The notes: generated from the letters alone by a model not told the origin. A stretch of DNA of 64,000 bases from Blastomyces gilchristii SLH14081 (GCF_000003855.2 NW_003101676.1:41045-105044); one strand, 5' to 3'; counted from the first letter of the stretch, positions 1-13,239 are shown. Translations and numbers: made by a program.

Positions 1-619
1 AGGGGCGCAAAGTTGAATAGTAAAATAGATAAAATGTTTTTATCATGGGGAAGTAGATTTCCACATCCGTGGATTTTATCATGTGTTAAATATGAAGAGG
101 GGGACGTGGAGGAAGGGTCATGGAACGGCAAAGGACAGAAAAATAAAAAATAAAATAAAAAGGAGAAAAGAGAGAGGGGAAGACTAAACTGTAATAAATA
201 TCTGTGTGTAAAATCCAGGGGTGGGACGGGGACTAAGGAATATAAAAAGGCAGTTTAGAATAAAAGGTACATGTAGCAATAGAAAGCGAAGCCACACTGC
301 CCGCATGATTCCATACCCCTTATGAAAAAGAATGGAAGAGAAAAAATGAAAAAAAGCCCCAGAAGGAGCAAAAGTTACAGAGGGGAAGGGAAGCTAAGGT
401 TATCACAAGTTTGATTCTACTTTTGCAAGGGTCTATAACTCTACATACACTCATCCATATCATATTATCGTATTAACAAGGGGGAAAAAAAAGGCGAACA
501 GTAACGGAAAAAATTGACGGAAGAGGAGCAAATTGAGAGAAAACAGAAAACATAAAATGATTACAAGAGACACAAAACACACTGAAGAATATAAACTCCC
601 CCAGAAAGAAGAATAACCC
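1..619. other. Downstream flank of the BAR gene, no gene seen
   Basis: A-rich, low-complexity sequence with no convincing coding potential on either strand. The part nearest 619 is expected to hold the 3' UTR of the minus-strand BAR gene that ends at 620. Confidence 0.6.
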
Positions 620-2138
620 TCAAACAGTCCCAGCAATACTCAAATCCCTAATCTCCTGCAACACCTGCTCAACCCGATCGTCCAAGTGGCCCTGGGCATA
701 CTGCTCTCTCGTATCCGAATCCAGATACTGCTGCACCTGCGCCATACGCGAGTACGCCTCTGCGCAGAACCGCAGTTGAATCTTCACAAGCGCCTCGAAC
801 GACGGGTCTAGGTACGGCACACGCAAGTCGATGAGCTGCGGTAGCTCGTTGAACAGCTGATCGTTTAGTTGCTCGTACGCCTGCTTGGCCATCTCGGCCT
901 CCTTTTCCGCACGGGGCAGCTTCGTGACGTCCTTGTCAGGTTTCTCGACGAGTTTCTTCACCTTGGCGCGCATGGCGTCGTAGTCGAGGAGTTTGTGGTT
1001 GCGCTTTTTGATGCATTCGTTTATATCTGGGAAGTAGGCACAGAAGCGGGATATGGGTTCCAGGACAGTTGTTCTATCGCATTATTTACGTATAAGTCTT
1101 CAGTTTCGATCGTTGGAGATTTTTTGGCCGGTAGGGAAGCGGATATTGTTATCATCTTTCAAAATATGCCTACCTGTATGGTCCATCAAGCGCTTTGATT
1201 GTTTCCGCGTCAAGGTCCTCAACAGCTTGTTTGTAACTGCTGCTCACACCGTCTTTCGCGCCAGCATCGCCGTAAAACGCATCTATCGTTTCAGCAATCC
1301 GCATTTGCGACGCCGTCATTGCTATTTGCCCCGGGTTAGCCAGAGACCTACCCAGATCCACAGAAACGTAAAACGGAGGCTAAGACTGCAGTAACAAACC
1401 TCTCAGCGAGTCCAGATAGCCCTTCGCCTCCTTCTGTAGCCTGTTGACCGCAGATTCCATAGTTCGATAGCGTCTGTATAAAGGTGGAGAGATCCATGTC
1501 AGCAAAGGAGGGTCCCTTCACTTGCATTTCCGCCAATTAATACAAAACAGTGAAACTAAGAGATTCATACCTCTCTTCAATTTCATAATCCCGATCACTC
1601 GTCTTCTCCACATGCCCTACATATAACAAAAGGGTCAGCATACAGATCAAGAAAAGGGATAAGCTTGATAAAACCGAAATATATATAAAACTTACCCGTT
1701 TTCATCATAACCTGCGTCGTCGCCCGATTAACATTTTTCTTAAAGCCTGTTTAAAAACCGCAACAATCCCCCGCCCAGTTAGCAATTGTCCCAATTCTCA
1801 AGTACAAAAAAACAAAACGCTCTCGATAGAAACACTGCTCTATCAATCCCTTGCAAAATTGAGGATTTTCTTCTTATACCGCAATAACTCCGCGAATAAA
1901 AAAAAAGAAAAAAAATCCATCCTACACTACACGTCCACTTCCACTTTCCTGCCACATTGCTCCTCCTCCCGTACGATCTCCTTCAAAAACTGCCCCACAA
2001 TCCCTTTACTCCAGGTAAGGGGAGAAAAGAAAAAAAAAAAAGAAAAAAAAAAAAAAAAAAGAAAAAAAAAAAGACAAGGCAAAAGGAAAAGCCAACAAAT
2101 GAAAATTTGTACATCTACCACATACCAGCCCAAGACAT
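620..2138 (-). CDS. RVS161: BAR-domain protein, Rvs161/Hob3 family
   Basis: N-BAR amphiphysin-like protein that senses or bends membranes in endocytosis and actin-patch organisation, normally as a heterodimer with Rvs167/Hob1 (family knowledge). I reconstruct six exons: 2126-2138, 1696-1746, 1571-1616, 1400-1473, 1174-1321 and 620-1073, all with GT..AG introns and matching phases. They give 261 aa, the usual length of the family. The protein starts MSWAGFKKNVNRATTQ, and the BAR helices fill almost all of it; recognisable stretches are MTASQMRIAETIDAFYG, RFCAYFPDINECIKKRN and KLVEKPDKDVTKLPRAEKE. No SH3 domain follows, which separates it from Rvs167. The first exon is only 13 nt. The first intron (2125-1747) contains a long T-rich tract on the coding strand. 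The start is set by the conserved MSW at the micro-exon. The identity is strong; the micro-exon is inferred from splice signals and the family N terminus. Confidence 0.93.
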
Positions 2139-4685
2139 GATGACCAAAAAGTAGCGACGTCAAACCAATCCAATCAGCAGCAAGGAAAATAATATATATG
2201 CTTCTCTTTCTTTCTTTCTTTCTTTCTTTCGTTCTCAAGAACCCCTCCGGCCAAAAAAACAAGAATCAAGGCAGCGAGAGTACCGACGAGCGGAGCGGGG
2301 CGGAGCCGGGGAAGAAACAAGGACTCTTTTTCGGCGAATTCGGATATAAGGGATACTTTCCCACCTCCTTTCTTTTTCAGTCCCGGCTCGAAGCAAATGG
2401 GAACGTGGAGGGAAAAAAAAAAAAAAAAAGTATGAAGGCGGGTGAGGCGGATGGATAGGTAGGTAGGTGGTGTGGGAATGCTTGGAATATACCAGCTATG
2501 AGCTTGCTGTGGTGTATATATATGTATAGGCGCGCTCGCTGGTATGCGGATGGATAGACAGAGGAAGGCGCTTTTCTGATTTAGGGTTCCGATTCCCCGA
2601 CGAATGAGGAGGCCGCGCCGAGTGAGAAAGAGAGATTTTGGATAGGGAGAATAATGGATCTGTGTTCAAGGAAGGCGACGCCTGGGACGTTTCGTAGCTA
2701 CGTTAGGCGGGATGATCCGTTAAAGAAGCCAGAAGCGGAGAGACTAGTTTTGCTCTGTATCCGTTTCGTCGACCTAGACGGATTGAAGAGATTCAAGAGA
2801 GACGTTAGGGGGAATGTGGTCTGAGTTTCTGTGTTTACATATGTTGGTGATGTTGGGCAACGATGATGATGGTGATGATGAGGATGCATGCAGGATGCAT
2901 GACGGGCTGCAAACAATTGGTGCTTGCCGTATTTGGTCTGGGAATGGGCTTGGCATGTTTGGCTGCCGTCTCGACTGCGGATGCTTAGTCAGCGATGGCT
3001 GTGTCCCGGGCTTGGCTTGTTCTTTTATTTGCTTTTTTTCTCATTCTACGTCATCGGCTTACCATCGCAAGCATTCTCTGGCGATTGAACTGGGAATGGG
3101 CATTCTTACGTGCGCTGGGAATTTGCCGCCATAGCAAAGGAAATCCAAGGCTATAGATATAAAATAATCAATCTATGAAAAATTACGTTTGTATTGTATT
3201 TTATTGGATCCTGAAGTAATAAAATTCATAGCTGAATGAAGAAGGAAAACTTCAATATATTCCTCTACTCTCTTGACCGCTCAGCTGTGGCACGCATGGA
3301 AATAGTTGATGAATCGCGTATCTGACTCTAGCTAGATTAGCAGCGAGGAATGACTGTGTCGAATAGCTCTGCGCTTCACATATATATGTACTGCATAATC
3401 CAAAAGAATAGCATGTATTGCGCCCACACATAAACCATACCCATCTTAACCCGCACATCGGACATAAAAGTCTCTCCTCCGTAGCATAAACAAAACAGCA
3501 GCAAGCCCCAACCCCGACACTTATCATCATCACAAGAAGAGGGAGGAATAGAAGTGACTTGACTCAACCGGCAAAGATTTCAACACAATCATTCATGCAT
3601 CGACCTCATATGTTCTAATAAACTCTCTCAAGATATTCAGGGATCTTTTTGTTTTCTGGCTTTTGAGTTTGCGCTGTACAATACCACATACAACATGCTC
3701 GTGTGAGATGGAGAAAAGGGGAGGAGTGGAATATTTCCCGTCAAGGATATTTGTTTGCGGTGAATGAATGGAGTGGAAATTAGCGGGGAAGGATTATACG
3801 ATTCCCTAAGCCAGCGCCAGCGCATTGTATGTGAAAAAATTGTGTCTGTGTGTGTATGGGTGGTGTATGCGAAGGTGGATGAGAGTAAAAGGGACAAGAA
3901 TAAGAGAGGAAAAGGAAAAGGAAAGGAAAGGAAAAGCGGGGCAGGGAGATGAAAATGACATCCCCCTATTCATTGACATGTATGGAGCAGGGGGATATGC
4001 GGACTCATAACTCATGTATATGTCATAATGCAAGGGGAAGAGAGGCAAAACAGTCAACAGTACATTGACCAGAATTTTTGGGTGGGGGAGGAAGAGAGGC
4101 AGAGAAAAACAAGAAAAAAAGTAAGTTAATAGAAGTGAAATGAGCCCTGCTCCTTTCTTCTCTGAGAGGTCAATGAGGGGAAACAAAATGGATGAACAGA
4201 AAGAAGTTAGATATGAAAAAATTCAATGACATCCCAATCACCACATCTCATGTCTCATGTCTCATGTCTCATAAATCATTCACACAAACATGATTCCTCT
4301 CCTCTCTGCTGCGGGAAAAGAGGTAAGCAAGTGGTAGAAGAAACAGATACCCCCCACTCCTACCCACAACCAATGTAGTTAGTTGAATGAAATGAAGGGG
4401 GAGAGGGGGTAGAGAGATATATAGAGAGAAAAAGAGAGCCAAAGAGTTCAAAGGCATCCTGGACACCTTTTCTCATTCACTACTTCAATTCGGTATATTG
4501 ATAGTTATGTAGGTATGTTGTTGAGAACGAACCAAAAAGATAAGAAAGAAAATTGGTAAGAAGAGGAGGGTAAAAAGAAAAAAAGGTAATAGTAAAATTA
4601 AGACTAGAAAAAGAAAAGAAAAAAAAATCGTTCTCATAAAAACAGAGGTTTGATCCATCTGTTTGTCTTTGTTTGCCTTTCTTAA
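2139..4685. other. Intergenic region, no gene seen
   Basis: About 2.5 kb between two minus-strand genes. It contains a (TTTC)n microsatellite at about 2203-2230, A-runs near 2419-2430 and purine-rich stretches. The open frames here are low-complexity and lack family resemblance. The 5' end should hold the promoter of the BAR gene, and the part just below 4686 the 3' UTR of the kinase gene. Confidence 0.6.
2200..2230. repeat. (TTTC)n microsatellite
   Basis: Seven or so TTTC units in a row, ending in a TTCG interruption. It lies just upstream of the BAR gene's first exon on its coding strand, so it may sit in the 5' UTR or promoter. Confidence 0.85.
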
Positions 4686-6418
4686 CTAAAGCCCCTCCTC
4701 CCCCGCCTTGCAAATGCGGATCTCGCGGACCCATTCAGACTTCAGAACCTGGGAGGCGGTGATGCGGCGTGTGGGGTTCGGATCGAGGATGGAATATATA
4801 ACGTTTCGGCAGCGGGCCTTTAATAACCAAAAAGGAGTCAGTGTGATAAAAAAAAAAACATCATATCGTAAATATCCGCGATAAGACGGGAAAGGTGATA
4901 TTCAAAATAGCTTACCCGATGCAACGTCTCAATGGGCGCATAGCCATCCTCATCCCTCCTCCCCTCAAGATACCGATCATAAAACTCATCTTCCTCCCGC
5001 TGCGCAACACGCCACAGATGCCTCCCCGTCCTCATCGCCATGTAAATAACGCCCGTAGCCCAAACATCCACAGGGCGTGGATCAAATTCCTTATCAACAT
5101 ACTCCTCCGGCGCGATGTACGGCGCAGACCCACAGAGGCCAGCCGTCATATGCGCCTCCTTCTCCCAGGCCATGCGGAAACACTCGCCGTTGCCGAAATC
5201 CGTGATCTTGAGCGCGCCGTGGGTCGTCAGGAGGAGGTTTTCGGGTTTGAGGTCGCGGTGAGCCACGCCCATTTCGTGCATATACTCGACGCCGCGCATA
5301 AGTTGTTTGAAGTAGCAGTCGGCTTCGCCGACCTCTAGTTTACCGGCGGAGAGAATGAGGGTGTATAGGTCGCCGCCGGCGCAGTATTCCATGACCTCGC
5401 AGTAATCGCCCTTGGAATCCTGCATGAGGTCCAAGGTGTGGATGATATTGGGGTGGCGGAGGGAGGAGGAGATACAGAATTCTGAGGTAAGGCGTTTCTG
5501 ATACTTCTTCGTCGTTTCCTGAGGACGGCGACGGAATTCTTTGACGGCATAGAGCTGTTCGGCTTTGGCGTCCTTCGGGTCGATCTTGTGCGAGATGCGG
5601 ACGATGCCAAAGGCACCTCGACCGACGATTTCCTGGCATTTGCCGTATTTGTCAACGAGGGTCGCGTTGGACTGTGGACCACCCTTCTTGTCTGTTGCCA
5701 GCTTATCCCGTTCGGTTTTGAGCTGATCGACCCATGATGACATCAGCGAGAGATGCTGGTCATCAACCGGTTCTTCCTTCTTTCGTCCGCCTCCCAGCAT
5801 ATCCCGTAGCATATCCGAGAGCTTCTCCTGGCGCTTGGCGCTCTTCAAATGGTGCTTATGTACTCCTCCCTCCAAGAGTTCGAATCGTTTGTGTGGAGGG
5901 GTGACCTCTTTGCCCTGCTTCTTATCTCCATCAGCCTTTTTATCCTTCGAAGAGGTTTTGGCAATAGGCCCTGAGGAGCAGGGATCGCTTTGAGGGGTCG
6001 TGGTTCCCGAGGGGGTGGGTAGCGGAGATGATTTGCCGTCATTCGCGTGACTCTGTGCAACTGCATCCTTCACATTCTGGACATCTTTGTTGGTTATCCT
6101 GCCTGACTGAAACATGCGGGAGAAACGGTTTGTCATCTTTGATTTCTGGGGTTTGGGAGGAGACACCGCACCACCCTGCGCCTGTGCCGTAGCAGAAGCA
6201 GGGAGGTGGGTGTTCTCCAAAGCCTTTGTTATCTGGTCGCCATTCGGATTATCTGAAGTCTGCGATGTCGATGAAACTGTTGAAGGTGTAGACAGTGGAA
6301 CGGATGGATTCATGTGCGTAGATTCAAAACGGGCAAGGTGTTTAGAGGAGTCAAGGACGTGACTCCAGAAGGGGCCGCGGGTGACTACACCAGCAGCGTA
6401 GGATAGAGTGAATGACAC
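4686..6418 (-). CDS. Serine/threonine protein kinase, Hal4/Sat4/Hal5-like
   Basis: Fungal kinase of the Npr1/Hal5 subfamily, which regulates potassium and nutrient transporters (family knowledge). Exons 4916-6418 and 4686-4817 join in phase across a 98-nt intron, giving 544 aa from the first ATG. The N-terminal 250 residues are Ser/Thr/Pro-rich and disordered. The kinase domain starts near 258: glycine loop GRGAFGIV at 266-273, AVK lysine at 293, HRD at 387-389, DFG at 407-409 and APE at 436-438. All catalytic residues are intact. The second exon supplies the last helices (motif LDPNPTRRITASQVL) and ends GEEGL. Start choice: the ATG at 6416-6418 is the longest option. An ATG at 6311-6313 (residue 36, MNPSVPL) begins the Pro/Ser-rich tail more typical of homologues and may be the true start, giving 509 aa. 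Subfamily assignment is probable, kinase identity certain. Confidence 0.9.
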
Positions 6419-8377
6419 AAAACTGTCAGGAGGAAGAAGACCCCGGGGAAGAAGAAGAAGAAGAAGAAAGAAAAAATATTAAAAAAATAATAAAAATGTT
6501 TTTAAGAAAAAATAAAAAATAAAAAACAGAGCGCAGGATTGGCGGCGTATCCGCTGGGGCAGTTTATAAATAACCTGGGACGAGAGCGCCACCTGCGGGA
6601 TTCGAGCGCAAGATTCCAAGAGATCGTAAAGGCAAAAGCAGAATAGAATGCTGGATGTAACCGGGTATTTATGCTCTCACAGGAACGCAGAAGTAGTATT
6701 TGATTGGTATAACGGTTTATAGATGTGTATAATGGTATAATCAAGGGCGCAACCAAGAAACGAGACGAGGAAGAAAGAAGTATAGAGGAAGAAGCGCGGT
6801 AGGGAAGGAGAAACAAGTGGGACCGAAGCCCAGCGACGGGGGGGTTAGAGAGGTGGGGACTACAAAATAGAGGATAAACTGGAGCCTGATGAGAATCCGT
6901 TGCAAGACCCTTCAGAACTCTCCAGCTGATGAAGAAAGGAATAAAGAGAAAGGAGAGGAGAGAAGAGAGAAAAAGAGAGAAAAGAGGAGGAGGAAATAAG
7001 TTTGGGGAGGCGAGGTTGAAATACTTTGTGTGTAGTTAACCGCGCGGGGACACACACAGCCGTCCTCTGGACACGGCCCGCACGAAGACTCACACACACA
7101 CACATACACACAAAACGCAGCAACTTGGTACGAGTCACCGCAGAAAAGCTCCCGACACCCCAGCGCTGCATCTGCATCTGCTCGTACTTATTAATATTAT
7201 TGTTCTTCTCCTTCGTCTTCTCCTCCCATCTATTCCCCTTGCACAGCGTGGGGCCGGAGCTTCTGCAACACGGAATTCCCCAGGCACTGCTAGTCTGCTA
7301 GTCGTTGAGTGGGCGCATTAGCCCAAGTTAAGCCCAGTGGAGCCTCGCCTGGCAGTGGCTGGGTGCAATCTGACTTGCACGCTTAGTTACAGCCACTATA
7401 ATTATTGTTACTGTGGTGGGTGAGGTCTGGGTGAGGGGGTTCTAGTCTGGTACGATCTGGTATGGTCTGGTATGGTATGGTTACTTACGATGTCTGGTAC
7501 GGTAAGGCTTCTTACGGCCGTCTCCATCGTCCTGCCATTGCCAGCATCACACTCACTATCAAACTAAATACAGAATTTAGTTCTCATCCTCCTCCTGTTA
7601 TGTGAGAATGAATAAATTGTAAATCACCAAGCTGGTCACAGAATGATAGGGCCTTTTGCCGAGAACCTAGCAGTGCACTCGGGAGGACCTGGATGAAAGA
7701 GAGGAGACGAGAGGGTGGAAACTGAAACGGCCCAGCTTGCCTGTTTCTTCTCTTCACGCTAATTACGCTACATACAAACGGGAAACATCTCCAATATAGT
7801 CCGCGCTTGGTGAGGGGTTTTTCTGGTTTGTTGGCGTGGTTGGCGTGGTTGGCGGTTGGTATCAAATAATAGCACGACTCTCTGCCCTCTTTTTGATTAT
7901 TCTGCTATCCTCGGGTAACTTTTAACAAGTTGCATAAGATTCCATTTTATTTTTGTTTGTTCCCACCCCTCTTGTAATGTATGTACAATTTCCCCTCTTG
8001 AGTGAGCTGCCTGCTCTCTGAAATAATAATATCTTTTGTTATTGAGGTGGTGAAATGATTCGTTGTATCGAATCGGCGGGTTTCGCCTGTGGCTGATGTC
8101 TATCACAAGCCCAACACCGATGATTTGCATTCTACGCGGAAGCTCAGGCCACCAAGCAGTCAACGCTCAACTCGTTTTCTTTTTCTCGTTCTAGTTTTGT
8201 CCCTTTTCCTCTTTATTTTGATAAATGATAATAACCGGGAGAAGAGATGCTCTTTTCTGTATATACGTGATTCACCTACTTCTTCCACGCATGACAAATC
8301 TATCATGGACATAGTTACATCTTTAAGACAAAAAAAGGATCATTATTTTACTCACCGCCCGTTCTCAGCTCAAAAAT
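6419..8377. other. Intergenic region, no gene seen
   Basis: Upstream region of the kinase gene, then unassigned sequence. It includes a (GAA)n run at about 6447-6468, purine-rich stretches to 7000, and a degenerate TGGTA/TCTGGTA repeat at about 7443-7500. No open frame shows a recognisable domain. Confidence 0.5.
7443..7500. repeat. Short degenerate TCTGGTAyG repeat
   Basis: Several consecutive copies of a roughly 10-nt unit (TCTGGTACGA, TCTGGTATGG, TCTGGTATGG and variants). It is a simple local repeat with no coding signal. Confidence 0.6.
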
Positions 8378-8397
8378 AATAGCCAACTTTGGCTATT
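8378..8397. repeat. Perfect 9-bp inverted repeat with 2-nt spacer
   Basis: AATAGCCAA, two bases, TTGGCTATT. It could form a hairpin or be a dyad protein-binding site. It lies in a gene-free stretch, so no function can be assigned. Confidence 0.6.
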
Positions 8398-10972
8398 TTC
8401 TCCGCCTCCTCCGCCGCCGGGCTGGATGAAGTCACATTCACCGGGCTCCTCTTGTTTTTAGCAATTTATACAGACACTCCCATTTTTGATAAAGACACCC
8501 TCACTAAAATTAATCAGGTTTAGATCAGTAAATATGTTCAGAACAGTTTTTGAGATCTAATATTAAAATTAAGACCATCAAATAGATTTCTGGTTCTGAA
8601 TTATTTATTATTTGAAGATATTTTTATAGAAAATATTCTTGTGAAAGTTCTTTCTCTCTCTTCTTACATGGTCAAATTGCAAAGAGGAAGAAAGAAGAAA
8701 AAGCAAAAAGAAAAAAGCACAACTGATAAGGCTTAGACAGTCGATAATGAAATTCAATAGCTATCATTCTAATCAAAGAATGAGGGAACAAGTGATGTTC
8801 TAGACTCTCACATGTGTTGATTATGTTTGGTGCATGATTGGTGAATAATTGCATGTGTGAGAGGCCCAAAACAGCTTGCATGAAGCCGTACAATGATGTT
8901 TGAAAAATAAAATAAAAGATAAATAAAGATAAAAGAAAAAGACATTTTTTGAAAGAAAGTGTAAAAAAGAAGCTCGCATCAGAACAAGTCACGCCTCTGG
9001 TTGAATGCCAAGGGATGAAAAGAGAGGCGGCACGTATACAGAATTATCAGCAGAAGACAGGGAAATAAACGTAAGGTAGAACAAAAGAGCTCCTCCTATA
9101 TAACTAACTGTTATATATCTTGTCATGCTCTCCCAGAATGTCGTGTAAGGGGGAACAGAACAACGCATTCCTTGGCACCATCACATCAAGGACTCGTTCA
9201 TTCTTTTCAAGAATTTTTTTCCCCGGGTGAGGGAATGGAGTGTCATATTTTGATCGCAGGGTCGCATTTTCTGAAGTTTGAAGGGCGGGAAGGCGGAATA
9301 AATGTATTAGAAAGAGCATTGAGAGTCAATAAATTCAGCAAGTAATAAACCAGCTGAGTTGTTGATTCTTTGTATTTTTTATTTATTTTTATTTTTATTT
9401 TATTTTATTTCTCCTGCTCCTCTTTTCTCAAGTTATAAAATACTCAGGCACTGTTGAACAACAACTATAAATATGACAAGTAACGGCCGACATACTGTGT
9501 TCTGTATGGGGTTATGAGGTGGATTTCAGTAGCTCCATCATTGGCATCAACATATAACTGTCTAACGGACAAAGTTTCTATGAAGAAGCACTTCGTATGA
9601 GGACGGTAAGGATAAGCGCGCGAGATCTACTGTGATGTGATGTGAGGGCTTTCAGGTCTGAGTCGGTGGCATTAATATCTACCTGATAAAGCATCTAGCT
9701 TCCTGCCTTCCCCTCAACTGACCTCCGTCCATTACATCCATCGCTTGTCAACGGCATGGCATGTCAACCACAAAAGAGAGGTGTGTGGATACTGAACGGT
9801 GCCGCGTGGGGGGAATGATCGCGAACATATTCGTATTTTTCTTTCCATTCGAGATGGTGGATGGCATGGCTTGGATTTCAAACAATCTCACATACGGGGA
9901 GGATTTGTAGATTCAAGGCACTTTCGATGTGACGAAGGAGTCATGGCAGCTCTCTTTTTTTCTACTCTACTCGTGTTGCCATTTTGCTTCTGCTTATCCA
10001 GTTGGCCACATACAACATAGGATATCAAACTATGCTCACGGACGCAAGTACCCAGCCTGAGTAAATCCCCCATGTTTTATCCCACATTTTTTTCTAATCC
10101 TTACCGCAGGATGCAGGAAAATGCCCAAAAATATGAATAATGAGCAATTGGATGCAGGCAGAGTTCCGCTCCGGAAAGTCATCTAGAGATTCCGAAGCCT
10201 CCAATCCTGTTCCAAGTCTTACCTTTACCCCTACTCTTCATTAATGGGGCGATTAACCCCTCTCACTGCTCAGTAGTGATTCTAGTGAAGGTGTCTGACT
10301 GGCATTTGCAAAAGATACGCGAGGATGAAAAAGCACTACTACTCCGTACTTCTAGTTGAGGTTCATCTGCGTGGATCCTCAGGTCTCAGGCGGCATCAAA
10401 TCAGAAATATCCCGCAAACCCAAACCACCCGCTCATGTCTCTCCTCCCTCTGGACCGATCTAAGGGCAATCTAAGACCATAGCGCTCTTGTTCGGGAATT
10501 TTTGATTATAAAAAATACAATCTTATATAAGGTAGATATTTACCTGGCAGCACTTGTTTGAAACACAAGAGGGGAATTGATCTGTGGGTGATTCAACATA
10601 CCGCTCCCCTTCTCGTTTCATCACTATAACTAACATTTATCTACATTCTTCATTGAGAATCACAGAGATTCATAAACAGAAACAAGAGAATAAAAATGAA
10701 AAGAAAGAAAGAAAGAAAGAAAAAGCCACATCTACTCATCTATCTCATCCATATCAACAGTACCTTCTTCCTCATAGCTTCACTCCCCCATTTCTTTCAA
10801 ATACACGTCTCACCCCGTAAATGACAGAACCGCAATACGCCCGACGTCGTATCCGGAAGTATAAATGACGGGCGCCACGTAAAATATAAAGCCGCAGTGA
10901 CCAAGGCTAATTAATAATCTGCCACAATCTCCACTGCCACATCCATCGCCATTTCCCAGGCCAGGTTTCTTC
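8398..10972. other. Intergenic region, AT-rich in part, no gene seen
   Basis: The part from about 8460 to 8660 is clearly AT-rich and looks like decayed repeat sequence. The remainder has mixed composition. (GAAA)n occurs near 10,697-10,723. No frame shows a recognisable domain, and I could not find terminal repeats for the AT-rich part. Confidence 0.45.
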
Positions 10973-11053
10973 TGTTGGGGGTCCCGCGGTTGGTCGGCCC
11001 TTCTACCAGCAGGCGCTGGTGGTGATTGAGCTCTTTGCCCCAGTAGCCTACAT
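10973..11053 (+). repeat. Dispersed copy of the 42.8-kb repeat unit
   Basis: About 79 bp almost identical to 42,824-42,904. The visible differences are a G-run length, one G/A change and a T-run length. One forward frame reads through as GRPFYQQALVVIELFAPVAY, so this may be a fragment of an old coding sequence. The related copy at 42.8 kb has one extra T that shifts that frame. I do not recognise the parent family. Confidence 0.7.
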
Positions 11054-13239
11054 CTTCGTGATGTATGGATGCTGCTGAACTAAGCCTTATTTTGTCTCAT
11101 CTGTCAGTGACATGATGAGAATGTAATTCCTGATAAAGACAAGTGACTATTTTCTTTCTCTTTCTTTCTTTTACAAATTCTAACTGGCTCAATTCAGCTG
11201 TGATGATGTAACCCCGTCATAGAATAGTTACATTGATATAGACAAAGTAACTACTGTGTACTAACTTACCGACCACCTGTGGACAAATATGAATGTGAAT
11301 GAAATGCATCACACTCATTTCTATGCTGCTGCAATGAAACGCTTATGATATGCTGTACGCAGACAGAGTCTTTTATCCCGCCTATATCACCAACTCAACC
11401 AACCAGGCCTAGGTTTACAGAAACTCAGGTAATACTCAGAAGTAAAGATGGGAGGAGAGAGGGAAAGAAAAGAAAATGAAACCCGCTCCCCTGACTTTTG
11501 AGATTTGAATAGAATAGAATAAATATCTAGCAAAATACATAAAAAATATAGCAATCAGTTCAACTCTCTATGCCAACGCTCTTCTCTGCTGCACCTGTGT
11601 GGTAAAACAACTCTGCAGTTTTGTTGCACCACTTAAGCAAGCAAGCAGCAATGACTAGCAACATATAAGCAATGTTGTTAACATACTGAGATGAGTGGTG
11701 ACAGGAACAGAAATGAAATTGGTTCGCCCATACAGAGTTTTTGCGTCTCATATTTTATTTTATTTTATTTTATCTCCTCCAGGTTTTTATTTATCTCATA
11801 TAGCCTTCTAGATATACCTATTGCAGCTAATACGGCTGCCAACAAAGGCCGAACGCAAATACAAATATATGCCGTTCGGGCTACCGGTAACTTAGTTGAG
11901 GCTTCCTTGTTAGAGATTTTGTTCCCCCGGAAAATATCTCGGGATAGACCATAATCAAAAATGAACAAAAAATATCTTCCTGCTGTTACTCTTTTCCGTT
12001 TTTTTTTTCTCTTGCTCTCTTTATATAATAGTTACTTCCTCTTCTTGCTTCTCACCGTGCTCTACAACCTCAGCCTTTTCTATACTGCTCTTACTACCTC
12101 TAACGCTTGTTCTCTCTCTCTCACTATCTCCCATCGAAGATGTCGTTAGCTGGAGCAGACCCCCTAGAACTAGCCACAGGGCGCATCCATGCTCTCAATT
12201 TTGCAGATACGGACAGCTGCATAACAATCCTCTACCTTAGGTACATTACATACCGTTCCTTATTATATTATTATAAATGATACCCACGCTCAACATACAC
12301 GGAGTCCTTTTTTCTTACATTGCTTTATGGATAGCTAGGGTCAACATGGTGGTTAGAAGGGGGAGTTGGATGTAGGTAGGTAATGTGTAGTTATCACTTC
12401 TCTTCTGCTGTTCCCTTAAATAGCCTCTTATCAGGGTGTTTCAGCCGGCCATTTGCTTCTGACCATCTCACTCCGGTCACTTTTTTATATTGTCTTTTAT
12501 TTTTTATTGCTCGCGAACATGGCGCTAGGGTATTGTCGTCTCGAGGCGGTTAATATTTAACTCGTTAACCCCCCCACCTAGGGAGAAAACCAAGTCCTCA
12601 CTCAACCTGAGCGACGCTCCCTGATTTCTAAACGGCGAAGTTTTTGATATGAAAAAGACAAGGCAGCCAATATAAACAACCCGTAATCATCAAAAGTGTG
12701 TGAATACTTCTGACTAGAAAATGAACATGCTGTTCTTCATCACTTGTGTATATCAAACTCAGTTTATGCAACCACTACTTGATGAGATTATTGATTCATC
12801 ATATCCTCCAGCTATTGATCTACACCACTTGAATGATCTCCTCTTAGATGCTTCATTCTCATGGAAACTAACTGTTCATGAAGTCTCAAGACACTAAAAT
12901 TGCTTGCATTTGTCCACACAGGTATGTATTTAATTTCATTCACCCACTCTTGCTCTTTTTCACATGTACTATTCATAAGCCAATTTTTTGACTTCATTAG
13001 ATGCTAAGCCTAACAAGGTCCTTGTCAACCACAGGACAGAAGACGTCCGCTCCCTCCACTAATGTCCAGTTGTTGGATATAAAAAGCACTGTTCCTGCCC
13101 CTTTGGCATGTGCAAAAAACAGCAATATGACTGGAGCGCTCTTTTTCTATTAAGAAATTGCAGGTGTGGAAACGTTGAATATTCTCTCATACTTATTCAT
13201 CAGTTTCTGCCATCAGGAAAGCAGAAACCTTTTCGCGCG
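11054..13239. other. Intergenic region with decayed sequence, no gene seen
   Basis: Mixed composition. Short open frames lack codon structure or domains. The segment from about 12,650 to 13,230 resembles broken coding sequence upstream of the kinase fragment at 13,240, but I could not join it into a protein. Confidence 0.4.

Noticed and set aside
2814..3134. 106-codon plus-strand frame
   Set aside because: Starts in low-complexity GATGATGG repeats, has no domain and no splice-supported continuation.
6553..6610. tRNA gene suggested by a B-box-like GGATTCGAGC
   Set aside because: No matching A box at a sensible distance on either strand and no acceptor pairing.
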